The notes beneath the pieces are model-generated. The model did no database searches. It was not told the origin of the DNA and saw only the letters and a list, made by a program, of their open reading frames with translations. Below, piece by piece: positions 41,946 through 51,824 of a stretch of 64,000 nt of DNA. The position numbers were made by a program, and so were the translations under genes. Position 1 is the stretch's first letter, and each line of letters opens with the position of its first letter. Origin of the DNA: Pseudogemmatithrix spongiicola (GTDB lineage Bacteria > Gemmatimonadota > Gemmatimonadetes > Gemmatimonadales > Gemmatimonadaceae); the NCBI RefSeq assembly GCF_030623445.1, contig NZ_CP130613.1, positions 2,790,001 through 2,854,000 of the forward strand, given 5' to 3'.

Positions 41946-43078
41946 ACCACGCGCAGGACGCGACCGTTCGGATTGTCCGTCACGACGTAGAGGTAGCCGT
42001 CGGGGCCCTGCGTGACGTCGCGGATGCGCTCGCCGATCTCGCGCAGGTAGCGCTCCTCGGACGTCACGCGGCCGTCGCGTAGCGTCAGGCGCACGAGGCC
42101 ACCGGGATTCAGCGAGCCGATCAGGAGACTGCCCTGCCAGCCTGCATAGCGCGTGCCCGTGTAGAACGTCATGCCGCTGGGCGCGATGACGGGATCCCAG
42201 AAGTACACCGGCTGCTCCATGCCCTCGCGCGCCGTGCCCTCACCGATCGGGAGGCCCGAGTAGTCGCGCCCGTACGTGATGACCGGCCAGCCGTAGTTGC
42301 GACCCGGTTCCGGATGGTTCAGCTCGTCGCCGCCACGGGCGCCATGCTCGACTGTCCACAATGCGCCCGACTCCGGGTGCAGCGTCGCGCCCTGCAGGTT
42401 GCGATGCCCGTAGGACCAGATCTCCGGCTGGGCATTCGACTGCCCGACAAACGGATTGTCCGCGGGAATCGAGCCGTCCGCGTTGAGGCGCACAATCTTG
42501 CCCATGCCCTGCGTGAGGTCCTGCGCTCGCTCACGATACGACTGCCGATCGCCCTGTGTAATGAAGAGCGTGCCGTCTCGCGTGAAGACCAAGCGAGACC
42601 CGAAGTGTCCGTTGCCTTCGAGCTTGGGCCGCTGCCGGTAGATCACCTGTACATCGACGAGCCCGGTCTCGGTCAGGCGCCCACGCGCCGCGGCGGTGCC
42701 GACACCGCCCTCGCCTGGCTCGGAATAGCTGAGGTAGACGAGCCGCGTGGTCGCGAAGTCCGGATCGAGCGCGACGTCGAGCAGTCCGCCCTGCCCCTGC
42801 GCGTGGACCGTCGGCACACCGCTCAACGGCGCCGACAGGCTGCCGTCGGCGCTCACGATGCGCAGGCGACCGGGCCGCTCCGTGACCAGGATGCGACCGT
42901 CAGGCATGAACTCGATGGCCCAGGGTTGCACGAGGCCGGTGGCGACCGGTTCCACGGTGACGACGCCGGCAATCGGATCCGGCGTCGGCGACTTGATGGC
43001 CAGCGATGCGGCGTCGAGGGGACGACGGCAGCCCGTCGCGACGAGGACGGCGGTTCCAGCGAGGAGAAGTCTGCGCAT
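41930..43078 (-). CDS. PQQ-dependent sugar dehydrogenase, lipoprotein
   Basis: A 382-residue protein with a lipobox (TAVLVATGC|RR). The six-bladed beta-propeller of soluble glucose/sorbosone dehydrogenases (GSDH) is recognisable: 'GLVQPWAIEFMPDGRILVTE', 'QGQGGLLDVALDPDFATT', 'GNGHFGSRLVFTRDGTLFIT', 'QGDRQSYRERAQDLTQGMGK', 'YGHRNLQGATLHPESGALW', 'EHGARGGDELN' and 'NYGWPVITYG'. His in 'YGHRN' and Arg/Asn positions fit the PQQ pocket. Members (YliI-type) oxidise aldoses with PQQ in the periplasm. No PQQ biosynthesis genes are in the window. Confidence 0.9.
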   Translation of the reverse strand: MRRLLLAGTAVLVATGCRRPLDAASLAIKSPTPDPIAGVVTVEPVATGLVQPWAIEFMPDGRILVTERPGRLRIVSADGSLSAPLSGVPTVHAQGQGGLLDVALDPDFATTRLVYLSYSEPGEGGVGTAAARGRLTETGLVDVQVIYRQRPKLEGNGHFGSRLVFTRDGTLFITQGDRQSYRERAQDLTQGMGKIVRLNADGSIPADNPFVGQSNAQPEIWSYGHRNLQGATLHPESGALWTVEHGARGGDELNHPEPGRNYGWPVITYGRDYSGLPIGEGTAREGMEQPVYFWDPVIAPSGMTFYTGTRYAGWQGSLLIGSLNPGGLVRLTLRDGRVTSEERYLREIGERIRDVTQGPDGYLYVVTDNPNGRVLRVVPAAP

Positions 43079-43155
43079 ATTCCCTAGCGTATCGCTCCCG
43101 ACGCGGCCGCGCCACTACGCGGTCGTCCCGCCCGGTTCCCTCTGGCCCCGCCGCC

Positions 43156-45033
43156 ATGTCGCTCCTGCTCGCGCTCGCAATCGCCGCCGATACGCTCACG
43201 TATCCCGTCATGAACCACGGCCGACCGGCCGGCGAGATGCGGGTCGTGCGGGACGCCGACTCGCTCGTGGTCTCGTACTCGCACATCGACCGCAACCGCG
43301 GCCGCTGGGTGCAGAACCGCTACATGCTCGGCGCCGACGGCAGCGTGGTGGCCGCCGAGTCGCGGCCGATGACGCGCGATGGCACCGTGAGCGCCGCCAG
43401 CGAGACGTACCGCGTGATCGGCGACTCGGTGCGCATCTCGCGCGGCAGCACCACGCAGACGCTGCCGCGCGCGGGTGGCGTGCTCACGCTGGGCAATGCG
43501 ACACCGCTCGACCTTGCCTTCCTCGCGCAGCAGCTGCTGCGCCTGCCGGATGGTGCCGGCCGGCTGCTGCCGGGCACCGCGCGCACGCAGCTCGTGATCG
43601 CGGCGGACACAGTGGTCACCACCGCACGCGGCGGCGCGCGCGTGCGGTTCGCCATGTTCCACGGCCCCAACGCGAGCCCGCGCGGCGTGTGGATCGACGG
43701 CAGCGGCGCCTTCGTGGCCGGCACGGCGGACTGGTTCATCCCCGTACACCCCGACTTTATCGGCGCGATGCCGACGCTGCGAGCCATCGAGCTCGACTAC
43801 CGCGCGCGCATCGCGGCGCGCATCGCCGCGCGCCTCACGCCGACGCACAGCGGCGATGTCGTGATCGAGAACGCCGATGTGTTCGATGCCGCCTCCGGCG
43901 CCATCCTGCCGCAGTACAGCATCGCGATCTCGGGCGGCCGCATCACGGCCGTGGCGCCGACCCGCGGCTTCCGCGCGCCGCGTGGCGCACGGCGCATCGA
44001 CGCGCGCGGCAAGACCGTGATCCCCGGCATGTGGGACATGCATTCGCACGTGTTCGCCTCGTCGCCGGCCGGCCAGTCGCTGCGCGACCTGGCCATGGGC
44101 GTCACCGGCGTGCGCGACCTCGCTTCCGACACCGACGCCGCGACGTCACTCCGCGACCGCTCCAACGCCCTGGAGATCGTCGCACCGCACCTCGTACTCG
44201 GCGGCATCATGGAAGGCCCGCAGCGCTGGTATGGCCCCACGGACGTCATCGTCAGCACCGAAGACGAAGCCCGCGCGGCCGTCGCGCGCTACGCCGAGCT
44301 CGGCTACCGCCAGGTCAAGCTCTACAACCTCGTGCATCCGGACCTCGTCCCGACGATTGTCGCCGAGGCCCGCAAGCACGGCCTGCGCGTGAGCGGGCAC
44401 GTCCCGCGCGGGCTCACGGTGAACGCGGCGATCCGGCTGGGCTTCGAGGAGATCAACCACGCGGCCTTCCTGTTCTCCACGCATCACCAGGATTCGCTCT
44501 ACGTGCCGGAGATGCGCGCGTACTCACTGGTCGCGTCGATCGTCGCGCCGCGCACGGACGTTGATGGCGCCGCCATGACCGCGCTGCTCGCCGACCTCAA
44601 GGCGCACAACACGGTGGTCGACGGCACGTTCAACCTCTGGATGCGCGCCGAGAACGGCGCCGATTCGCTCGAGGCCAAGGCGAACAACGCCGCCTACCGC
44701 CGGCTGATCAAGCGGCTCCACGAACACGGCATCACGATGGTCGCCGGTACGGACGGCTCGAACTACATCGCCGAGCTCGAGCAGTACGAGCGCGCGGGCG
44801 TGCCGGCGCCGGCCGTGTTGCAGATGGCGACGCTGACGTCCGCCCGCGTGATGGGCCTCGACTCGACCATGGGCAGCATCGCGGTCGGCAAGGTGGCCGA
44901 CTTGGTGATCGTGAACGGCAAGCCGCACGAGCGGATCGCCGACCTGCGAAACGTGCAGCTCGTGTTCCGCGCCGGCCGCGGCTACGAGCCGGCGAAGCTC
45001 ACGGAGCAGATGGCGGCGGTGGTGATTCCCTGA
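43156..45033 (+). CDS. Exported metal-dependent amidohydrolase
   Basis: A 625-residue protein with a short signal-like N-terminus (MSLLLALAIAADT). Residues 1-230 form a beta-rich domain of unknown role. The amidohydrolase domain starts near 'VVIENADVFDAASGAILPQY' and contains 'GKTVIPGMWDMHSHVFASS' (HxH metal site), 'YRQVKLYN' (bridging Lys), 'LRVSGHVPRGL' and 'EEINHAAFL' (His ligands) and 'GITMVAGTDGSN' (catalytic Asp). This is the prolidase/imidazolonepropionase-like group. Such N-terminally extended secreted forms may act on dipeptides or cyclic amides. Its 3' end is followed by a perfect palindrome. Confidence 0.85.
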   Translation: MSLLLALAIAADTLTYPVMNHGRPAGEMRVVRDADSLVVSYSHIDRNRGRWVQNRYMLGADGSVVAAESRPMTRDGTVSAASETYRVIGDSVRISRGSTTQTLPRAGGVLTLGNATPLDLAFLAQQLLRLPDGAGRLLPGTARTQLVIAADTVVTTARGGARVRFAMFHGPNASPRGVWIDGSGAFVAGTADWFIPVHPDFIGAMPTLRAIELDYRARIAARIAARLTPTHSGDVVIENADVFDAASGAILPQYSIAISGGRITAVAPTRGFRAPRGARRIDARGKTVIPGMWDMHSHVFASSPAGQSLRDLAMGVTGVRDLASDTDAATSLRDRSNALEIVAPHLVLGGIMEGPQRWYGPTDVIVSTEDEARAAVARYAELGYRQVKLYNLVHPDLVPTIVAEARKHGLRVSGHVPRGLTVNAAIRLGFEEINHAAFLFSTHHQDSLYVPEMRAYSLVASIVAPRTDVDGAAMTALLADLKAHNTVVDGTFNLWMRAENGADSLEAKANNAAYRRLIKRLHEHGITMVAGTDGSNYIAELEQYERAGVPAPAVLQMATLTSARVMGLDSTMGSIAVGKVADLVIVNGKPHERIADLRNVQLVFRAGRGYEPAKLTEQMAAVVIP

Positions 45034-45039
45034 CTCCGC

Positions 45040-45061
45040 GCTGAGTCCGCGCGGACTCAGC
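45040..45061. terminator. Perfect 22-bp palindrome between convergent genes
   Basis: GCTGAGTCCGC followed at once by GCGGACTCAGC is a perfect 22-bp palindrome, 6 bp after the amidohydrolase stop and covering the stop of the convergent RidA gene. As RNA it folds to a 9-bp stem with a 4-base loop on either strand, so it is a probable bidirectional terminator. Confidence 0.6.
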
Positions 45062-45443
45062 CCTTCACGGCCGCGATCGCGTCGATCTCGATCAAGAGGC
45101 CGTGGTTCAGAGCCGGGACGGGCACCACCGCCCGTGCCGGCACGTCGGCGCCGACCACACGCGCGTACACCGCGTTGACGCGCGGCCAGAACGCGATGTC
45201 GGTGACGTAGACGTTCACCTTGAGCAGGTGGGCGAAATCGCTGCCCGCGGCGTGCAGGATGGCCTCGACGTTGCGCAGCGTGCGCTCGGTCTGCTCCTCG
45301 ATACTGCCGTGCAGCTTCTCGCCCGTCGCCGGGTCGATGCTCAATTGGCCGGCGACGTAGACCGTGCCGCCGTGGACGGTGGCTTGGGCGTAGTGGCCCG
45401 CCGGCGTGGGCGCGTGCGGTGTGGAGATGCGGGTGATCGGCAT
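45057..45443 (-). CDS. RidA-family enamine/imine deaminase
   Basis: A 128-residue RidA (YjgF/YER057c) protein. It has 'APTPAGHYAQATVHGGTVYV' and 'VAGQLSIDPATGEK', 'QTERTLRNVEAILHAAGSDF' and the substrate Arg in 'VYARVVGADVPARAVVPVPA' (R105-type). The classic C-terminal 'IEIDAIAA' end is present. It hydrolyses reactive enamine/imine intermediates released by PLP enzymes. It is distinct from the second RidA protein at 53515-53913. It lies 3 bp downstream of the HNH gene on the minus strand. Confidence 0.9.
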   Translation of the reverse strand: MPITRISTPHAPTPAGHYAQATVHGGTVYVAGQLSIDPATGEKLHGSIEEQTERTLRNVEAILHAAGSDFAHLLKVNVYVTDIAFWPRVNAVYARVVGADVPARAVVPVPALNHGLLIEIDAIAAVKG

Positions 45444-45446
45444 GGT

Positions 45447-46034
45447 TCAGTCGAGATACGGATCGGCGTCGTCGCGATCCTGCGGGTACAGCTCCCTCCA
45501 GCTGCGACGCCGTCCCTGCGGCTTGGCCTTGCGCGCGTGGGCAGGCCCCGTCGGCAGCGGCGGGCGCTGGTCGGGCGGCAGCAGGTCTTTCACCATCTCG
45601 ACGAGCTGATGGCTGAGGTGCTGCCCGTACTTGTACAGCGCGACGACACGGGCGCGGTTGCCGAGGAGGAACGAGAGGATCGGCTTGTCGGCCTTCGCGC
45701 TGTTGCAGGTCTTGCAGCTGAGCACGAGGTTGTCGCGCCGGTCGTAGGCCGTGAGTCCCTTGCGGGGCGTCACGTGATCGAGCGTGATCGTGCGCTCGGG
45801 CACGATGCGCTCGCAGTAGGCGCAGACGGGGCCGTGCTGCTTGAGCAGCCATTTGCGGGTGTCGACGTACGCGGCGCGCCCCGTCGGCACGGATGTCAGG
45901 GTCGGTTGCTTCGGGGCGCTGGCCTTCGGGCCGCCCTTGCCGCCCCGGCGGCGGCCCCCGCGCCGCGTCCCGGCGGCCTTCTTCTTGGTCGAGCCGGTCA
46001 TCGGGTCGACGGAGTCATCGTGTGATGCATCCAT
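45447..46034 (-). CDS. HNH endonuclease
   Basis: A 195-residue protein. A Lys/Arg/Gly-rich, probably disordered N-terminus (about 50 residues) is followed by the HNH domain: zinc knuckle 'PVCAYCERIVPE', the His-containing 'TITLDHVTPRKGL', and 'DNLVLSCKTCNSAKAD' carrying the Asn and the second CxxC. The C-terminal tail is basic and Pro-rich. The arrangement is like phage- and McrA-type single-domain HNH nucleases found as stand-alone genes; the target is unknown. An internal Met12 could be the real start. Confidence 0.87.
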   Translation of the reverse strand: MDASHDDSVDPMTGSTKKKAAGTRRGGRRRGGKGGPKASAPKQPTLTSVPTGRAAYVDTRKWLLKQHGPVCAYCERIVPERTITLDHVTPRKGLTAYDRRDNLVLSCKTCNSAKADKPILSFLLGNRARVVALYKYGQHLSHQLVEMVKDLLPPDQRPPLPTGPAHARKAKPQGRRRSWRELYPQDRDDADPYLD

Positions 46035-46077
46035 ATAAGGTAGTGGCCGCGCCTAGCGTCCGGACGCCGGGATTTAC

Positions 46078-46106
46078 TTGACATTTAAAACAATTGGCCG
46101 CACACT
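46078..46106 (+). promoter_or_regulatory. Candidate promoter of the aryl-CoA operon
   Basis: A perfect -35 TTGACA (46078-46083) followed after 17 bp by CACACT, a poor -10, sits in an AT-rich island about 30 bp before the first gene of the operon. The block TTGACATTTAAAACAA has partial dyad symmetry and could be bound by the operon's MarR regulator. Confidence 0.4.
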
Positions 46107-46134
46107 CTCCCCGTCCCCAATCCGGAGCAGGCGC

Positions 46135-48507
46135 GTGCGCGTGGTGGTCGTCGGTGGCGGTCCCGGTGGGCTCTATGCGGCGCTGCTGCTCAAGCGCCGG
46201 CACCCGGAGGCGTCCGTCACGGTCCATGAGCGCAACCGCCCGGGCGACACCTTCGGCTGGGGCGTCGTGCTCTCCGACCAGACGGTCGACAACCTCCGCG
46301 CCGCCGACCCCGAGAGCGGCCGCCGCATCGCCGACGCCCTGCACCGCTGGGACGACATCGCCATCCATTTCGGCGGGCGCACGATCCGGTCCGGCGGACA
46401 CGGCTTCTCCGGCATCGGCCGCAAGGAACTGCTCGCGATCCTCCACACGCGCTGCCGCGAACTCGGCGTGACGCTCGCGTTCGAGCACGAGCTGCCCGCC
46501 GACCTCGACGCGCTCGTCGCCGCCGAGCATCCCGATCTCATCATCGCCGCCGACGGCATCAACAGCCGCATCCGCGAGCGCTACGCCGCGAGCTTCCAGC
46601 CCGACACCGACCTGCGCCACTGCCGCTACGTCTGGCTCGGCACGCCGCGCCAGTTCGACGCCTTCACCTTCGCCTTCGTCGAGACACCGCAGGGCTGGTT
46701 CCAGGCACACGCGTACCAGTTCGACGAGGGCATGAGCACGTTCATCGTCGAGACGCCGCAGGAGAACTGGGACCGTGCCGGACTGGGCGCGATGTCCGGC
46801 GAGGAGTCCATCGCCTTCTGCGAACGCCTCTTCGCCGACCAGCTCCAGGGCGCACCGCTGCTCAGCAACGCCGCCCATCTCCGCGGCTCCGCGCAGTGGA
46901 TCCGCTTCCCGCGCATCACCTGCGGCTCCTGGCTGCATTGGATCGCCGACGGCGCACGCCGCGTGCCCGTCGTGCTGCTCGGCGATGCCGCGCACACCGC
47001 ACACTTCTCGATCGGCTCGGGCAGCAAGCTGGCGCTCGAGGATGCCATCGCCCTCGACGCGATCCTCGCCGCCGAGCCGGACCGCGAGCAGGCTTTCGCG
47101 CGCTACCAGGCCGAGCGCTCGGTCGAGGTGCTCAAGCTGCAGAACGCCGCGCGAAACTCCACCGAGTGGTTCGAGTCCGTGGAGCGCTACGCGCGGCTCG
47201 CGCCCGAACAGTTCGCGTACTCGCTGCTGACGCGGTCGCAGCGCATCTCGCACGAGAACCTCCGCGTGCGCGACGCCGCGTACGTGGCGAGCTTCGAGCG
47301 CTGGTTCGCCGAGCGCGTCGGCATGGCATTGAAGGCCGACAGCCCCGCTCCGCCACCGCTGCTCACGCCGTACACGGTGCGCGGCGTCACGCTGCGGAAC
47401 CGCGTCGTGGTCTCGCCGATGGCGCAGTACAGCGCCAACACGGACGGCAGCGTCGGCGACTGGCACCTCGTGCACCTCGGCGCCCGCGCCACGGGCGGCG
47501 CGGGACTCGTGATGGCCGAGATGACCTGCGTCGCGCCGGACGCGCGAATCACGCCGTGGTGCCCGGGGCTCTGGAACGCCGCGCAGCGCGACGGCTGGGC
47601 GCGCATCGTGCGCTTCGTCCACGAAAACTCGGGCGCGAAGATCGGCCTGCAGCTCGGCCACGCGGGCGCGAAGGGCTCCACGAAGAAGATGTGGGAGGGC
47701 ATCGACCAGCCGTTGCCCGATGGCAACTGGCCGCTCATCGCGCCCAGCGAGACCGAGTACCTGAAGGGCATCTCGCAGCGGGCGCGCGAGATGACCCGCG
47801 CCGACATGGACCGCGTGCGCGACGAGTTCGTGCAGTCGACGCGCTTCGCGGCGGACGCCGGCTTCGACTGGCTCGAACTGCACTGCGCGCACGGCTACCT
47901 ACTCTCGGCGTTCCTCTCGCCGCTGACCAACCGCCGCAGCGACGCGTATGGCGGGTCACTGGAGAACCGCGCGCGCTTTCCGCTCGAGGTATTCCGCGCG
48001 ATGCGTGCCACGTGGCCGGCGGACCGTCCGATGTCGGTGCGCATCTCGGCCCACGACTGGATGCCCGGCGGCAACACCGGCGACGATGCCGTGACGATTG
48101 CCGCGCTGTTCAAGGACGCGGGCGCCGACGTGATCGACGTCAGCGCAGGCCAAGTGGTGAAGGAGGAGCGACCCGTCTTCGGCCGCATGTGGCAGACGCC
48201 CTTCGCCGACCGCGTGCGCCAGGAAGCCGGCATCGCGACCATCGCCGTCGGCGCCATCACCGATGCGGACCAGGCGAACGGCATCATCGCGTCGGGCCGG
48301 GCGGATCTCGTGGCCGTCGGCCGGCCCCACCTCGTGAATCCGGGGTGGACGCTGACGGAGTCGGCGAAGTTCGGCTACCCGGGCGCCGGACCGTTCTGGC
48401 CGCCGCAGTACCGCGCCGCCAAGCAGCAACTCGATCGCCTGATGGAACGCGAGCGCGCGGCCGCCGGGGCCGCTGCCGCCGCCCCACCCAAGGGAGAACT
48501 CACGTGA
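46135..48507 (+). CDS. Salicyloyl-/anthraniloyl-CoA 5-monooxygenase fused to an OYE-type reductase
   Basis: A 790-residue two-domain flavoprotein from a GTG with GGAG 7 bp upstream. Residues 1-390 are a class A FAD monooxygenase: 'VVVVGGGPGGLYAALLLKRR', 'ADGINSRIRERY' and 'VVLLGDAAHTAHFSIGSGSK' with 'LALEDAIALD'. From about 409 an Old Yellow Enzyme/NADH:flavin oxidoreductase domain follows: 'TLRNRVVVSPMAQYSA', 'QLGHAGAKGSTKK', 'ELHCAHGYLLSAFLSPLTNR'. This fusion is known from 2-aminobenzoyl-CoA monooxygenase/reductase and salicylyl-CoA 5-hydroxylase/oxidoreductase, which hydroxylate and then reduce the aromatic ring without ring-cleaving dioxygenases. It heads an eight-gene operon. Confidence 0.87.
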   Translation: MRVVVVGGGPGGLYAALLLKRRHPEASVTVHERNRPGDTFGWGVVLSDQTVDNLRAADPESGRRIADALHRWDDIAIHFGGRTIRSGGHGFSGIGRKELLAILHTRCRELGVTLAFEHELPADLDALVAAEHPDLIIAADGINSRIRERYAASFQPDTDLRHCRYVWLGTPRQFDAFTFAFVETPQGWFQAHAYQFDEGMSTFIVETPQENWDRAGLGAMSGEESIAFCERLFADQLQGAPLLSNAAHLRGSAQWIRFPRITCGSWLHWIADGARRVPVVLLGDAAHTAHFSIGSGSKLALEDAIALDAILAAEPDREQAFARYQAERSVEVLKLQNAARNSTEWFESVERYARLAPEQFAYSLLTRSQRISHENLRVRDAAYVASFERWFAERVGMALKADSPAPPPLLTPYTVRGVTLRNRVVVSPMAQYSANTDGSVGDWHLVHLGARATGGAGLVMAEMTCVAPDARITPWCPGLWNAAQRDGWARIVRFVHENSGAKIGLQLGHAGAKGSTKKMWEGIDQPLPDGNWPLIAPSETEYLKGISQRAREMTRADMDRVRDEFVQSTRFAADAGFDWLELHCAHGYLLSAFLSPLTNRRSDAYGGSLENRARFPLEVFRAMRATWPADRPMSVRISAHDWMPGGNTGDDAVTIAALFKDAGADVIDVSAGQVVKEERPVFGRMWQTPFADRVRQEAGIATIAVGAITDADQANGIIASGRADLVAVGRPHLVNPGWTLTESAKFGYPGAGPFWPPQYRAAKQQLDRLMERERAAAGAAAAAPPKGELT

Positions 48508-49268
48508 GCAGTCTTGCCGGCAAGCACGCGCTCGTCACGGGCGCCAACCGCGGCATCGGCGCGGCCATCGTGCGCACGCTCGCCGCGCAGGGCGCGCAGG
48601 TCACGCTCATGGTGCGCGACCGCGCCGCCGCCGAGCGCGTCGCGGCGGAGGTCGCCACGCAAACGCACATCGTCACCGCAGACGTCAGCGATCGCGCCGC
48701 CGTGCGCGCCGGCTGCGAAAGCGCCGCCGCGGCACTCGGCCCTGTCGACATCCTCGTCAACAACGCCGGCACGGTCGAGACGATCCCGTTCCTCAAGACG
48801 CCGCCTGAGGTGTTCACGCAGATGTACGCCGTGCACGTGATGGGCGCGGTGCACACGGCGCAGGCGGTGCTCCCGGCGATGCTCGAGCGCGGACACGGGA
48901 CGATCGTGAACGTCGCGTCGATTGCCGGCCTGCACGGCGCGCCCTACGTGGCGCACTATGTGGCCGCCAAGCATGCGCTGGTCGGACTCACGCGCGCTCT
49001 GGCTGCCGAGTACCGCGGCAAGGGCATCACGGTGAACGCCGTCTGCCCCGGTTATGTGGCGACCGACCTCGTGAGCGGCTCGCTCGCGAAGATCTCGGCT
49101 AAGACGGGCCTCAGCGAGGCCGAGGCGCTGGCCGCGATCCTCAAGGACGCCGGGCAGCCGCGCATCGTCGAAGCACAGGAAGTGGCGGACGCGGTCTTGC
49201 ACTTCTGTGTGGGCGCCGGCGCAGCCGCAAGCGGCGAGACCTTCGTGCTCATGGGGCTCGACCGGTGA
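48504..49268 (+). CDS. Short-chain dehydrogenase/reductase
   Basis: A 254-residue classical SDR starting at the GTG overlapping the monooxygenase stop. It has the cofactor motif 'VTGANRGIG' (TGxxxGIG), 'VNNAGTVE' (NAG), catalytic Ser in 'VNVASIAGL' and Y-x-x-x-K in 'HYVAAKHALVG'. The end '[12 protein letters not shown]' is a little unusual. In the operon it would oxidise a 3-hydroxyacyl-CoA or the hydroxy group formed after ring hydration. The stop overlaps the MarR gene by 4 bp. Confidence 0.9.
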   Translation: MSSLAGKHALVTGANRGIGAAIVRTLAAQGAQVTLMVRDRAAAERVAAEVATQTHIVTADVSDRAAVRAGCESAAAALGPVDILVNNAGTVETIPFLKTPPEVFTQMYAVHVMGAVHTAQAVLPAMLERGHGTIVNVASIAGLHGAPYVAHYVAAKHALVGLTRALAAEYRGKGITVNAVCPGYVATDLVSGSLAKISAKTGLSEAEALAAILKDAGQPRIVEAQEVADAVLHFCVGAGAAASGETFVLMGLDR

Positions 49269-49774
49269 CGGGCGCAGCGCTGCGCCACGCGGACGCCGAG
49301 TCGGCGCTCGGGCCCGACGAGCACGAGGCGTTGCGCCTGTGGCTGCGCCTGTTCACCACAACGACGCTCGTCGAGCGCGTGGTCGACAGCGCCCTCAAGC
49401 GCGAGTTCGGGTCGTCGCTGCCACGCTTCGACCTGCTCGCGCAGCTGCACCGCGCGCCCGACGGCCTGCGCATGGGCGAGCTCTCCGAGCGCATCCTCGT
49501 CACGAACGGCAATGTCACCTGGCTGGTCGCCGCTCTGGAACGCGAGGGCTTCGTGAAGCGCCGTCCGGATGCGGCCGACCGGCGCGCGACGGTCGTGCGC
49601 CTCACGGCAACCGGTCGCCGGCACTTCGAGACGATGGCGCGGGCACACGAAGCGTTGATCGCCGACCTGTTCACCGAGCTCTCCCCGACCGAGCGCCGCG
49701 CGCTGCACGGCGCGCTGGGCAGCCTCAAGGCCCGCTTCCGCACTTCCCCAAGGACGTCCGATGACCGCTCCTGA
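49265..49774 (+). CDS. MarR-family transcriptional regulator
   Basis: A 169-residue winged-helix protein, GTG start. The DNA-binding part is '[20 protein letters not shown]' followed by '[20 protein letters not shown]' and the wing '[20 protein letters not shown]' (D-R-R-A motif), flanked by dimerisation helices. MarR proteins of aromatic-degradation operons are repressors relieved by the aryl-CoA intermediate. Being inside the operon (4-bp overlap before, 14-bp overlap after) it probably controls its own operon through the promoter near 46080. Confidence 0.9.
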   Translation: MTGAALRHADAESALGPDEHEALRLWLRLFTTTTLVERVVDSALKREFGSSLPRFDLLAQLHRAPDGLRMGELSERILVTNGNVTWLVAALEREGFVKRRPDAADRRATVVRLTATGRRHFETMARAHEALIADLFTELSPTERRALHGALGSLKARFRTSPRTSDDRS

Positions 49775-50609
49775 CCCGATGACGGCGATGCGCCGTCCCT
49801 TCGCCGCGCGGCGCTTCACGCACTTCGGCTGGTCCGTGAGCGCCGATGGACGCGTGGCCACCATCACGCTGAATCGGCCGGAGCGGAAGAACCCGCTCAC
49901 GTTCGATTCCTACGCCGAACTGCGCGATCTCTTCCGCGAGCTGCCCTTCGCGAGCGATGTGCGTGCCGTGGTGCTGACCGGCGCCGGCGGCAACTTCTGC
50001 TCCGGCGGCGACGTGTTCGAGATCATCGAGCCGCTGACGCGCATGGCGGAGCCGGAACTCCTGGCCTTCACGCGCATGACTGGCGATCTCGTGCTCGCGA
50101 TGCTTCGCGCGCCGCAACCGATCATCGCCGCCGTGGACGGCGTGGCCGCCGGGGCCGGTGCCATCCTCGCGATGGCGAGCGACCTGCGGCTCGCGACGCC
50201 ACGCGCGAGGACGGCGTTTCTGTTCACGCGTGTCGGGCTTGCGGGCTGCGACATGGGCGCCTGCGCGATGCTCCCGCGCATCATCGGGCAGGGTCGCGCG
50301 GCGGAGCTGCTCTACACCGGTCGCTCGATGGACGCCGCCGAAGCCGAGCGCTGGGGGTTCTACAATGCCATCGTCGAACCGGACGCGTTGCTGGCGGATG
50401 CGCAGGCGCGCGCCGCGGCGCTGGCCAACGGTCCGGCGTTCGCGCATGCGATGACCAAGAAGATGCTGCTGCAGGAGTGGAGCGTCTCGCTGGAGCAGGC
50501 GCTCGAGATGGAAGCGCAGGCGCAGGCCATCTGCATGGGTACGCAGGACTTCCGCCGCGCCTTCGAGGCCTTCGCCGCCAAACGCACGCCCGTCTTCGAG
50601 GGCAACTGA
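49761..50609 (+). CDS. Enoyl-CoA hydratase/isomerase family protein
   Basis: A 282-residue crotonase. It has '[20 protein letters not shown]', '[20 protein letters not shown]' (oxyanion-hole G), '[20 protein letters not shown]' and '[20 protein letters not shown]', where the usual catalytic Glu pair is replaced by G-C-D. The Asp may act in place of one Glu, so it may be an isomerase or a ring hydrolase rather than a simple hydratase. It overlaps the MarR gene by 14 bp and lies 1 bp before the acyl-CoA dehydrogenase gene. It probably acts on the non-aromatic ring product. Confidence 0.88.
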   Translation: MTAPDPMTAMRRPFAARRFTHFGWSVSADGRVATITLNRPERKNPLTFDSYAELRDLFRELPFASDVRAVVLTGAGGNFCSGGDVFEIIEPLTRMAEPELLAFTRMTGDLVLAMLRAPQPIIAAVDGVAAGAGAILAMASDLRLATPRARTAFLFTRVGLAGCDMGACAMLPRIIGQGRAAELLYTGRSMDAAEAERWGFYNAIVEPDALLADAQARAAALANGPAFAHAMTKKMLLQEWSVSLEQALEMEAQAQAICMGTQDFRRAFEAFAAKRTPVFEGN

Positions 50610-50610
50610 C

Positions 50611-51801
<1,191 letters not shown>

Positions 51802-51824
51802 CCCGCGACACAAGGACCTCTGCG

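Noticed and set aside
46015-47892. A 625-codon minus-strand frame opposite the monooxygenase gene
   Set aside because: Same reasoning: no motif, skewed Arg/Ala/Val/Glu composition and full overlap with a clear flavoprotein gene.
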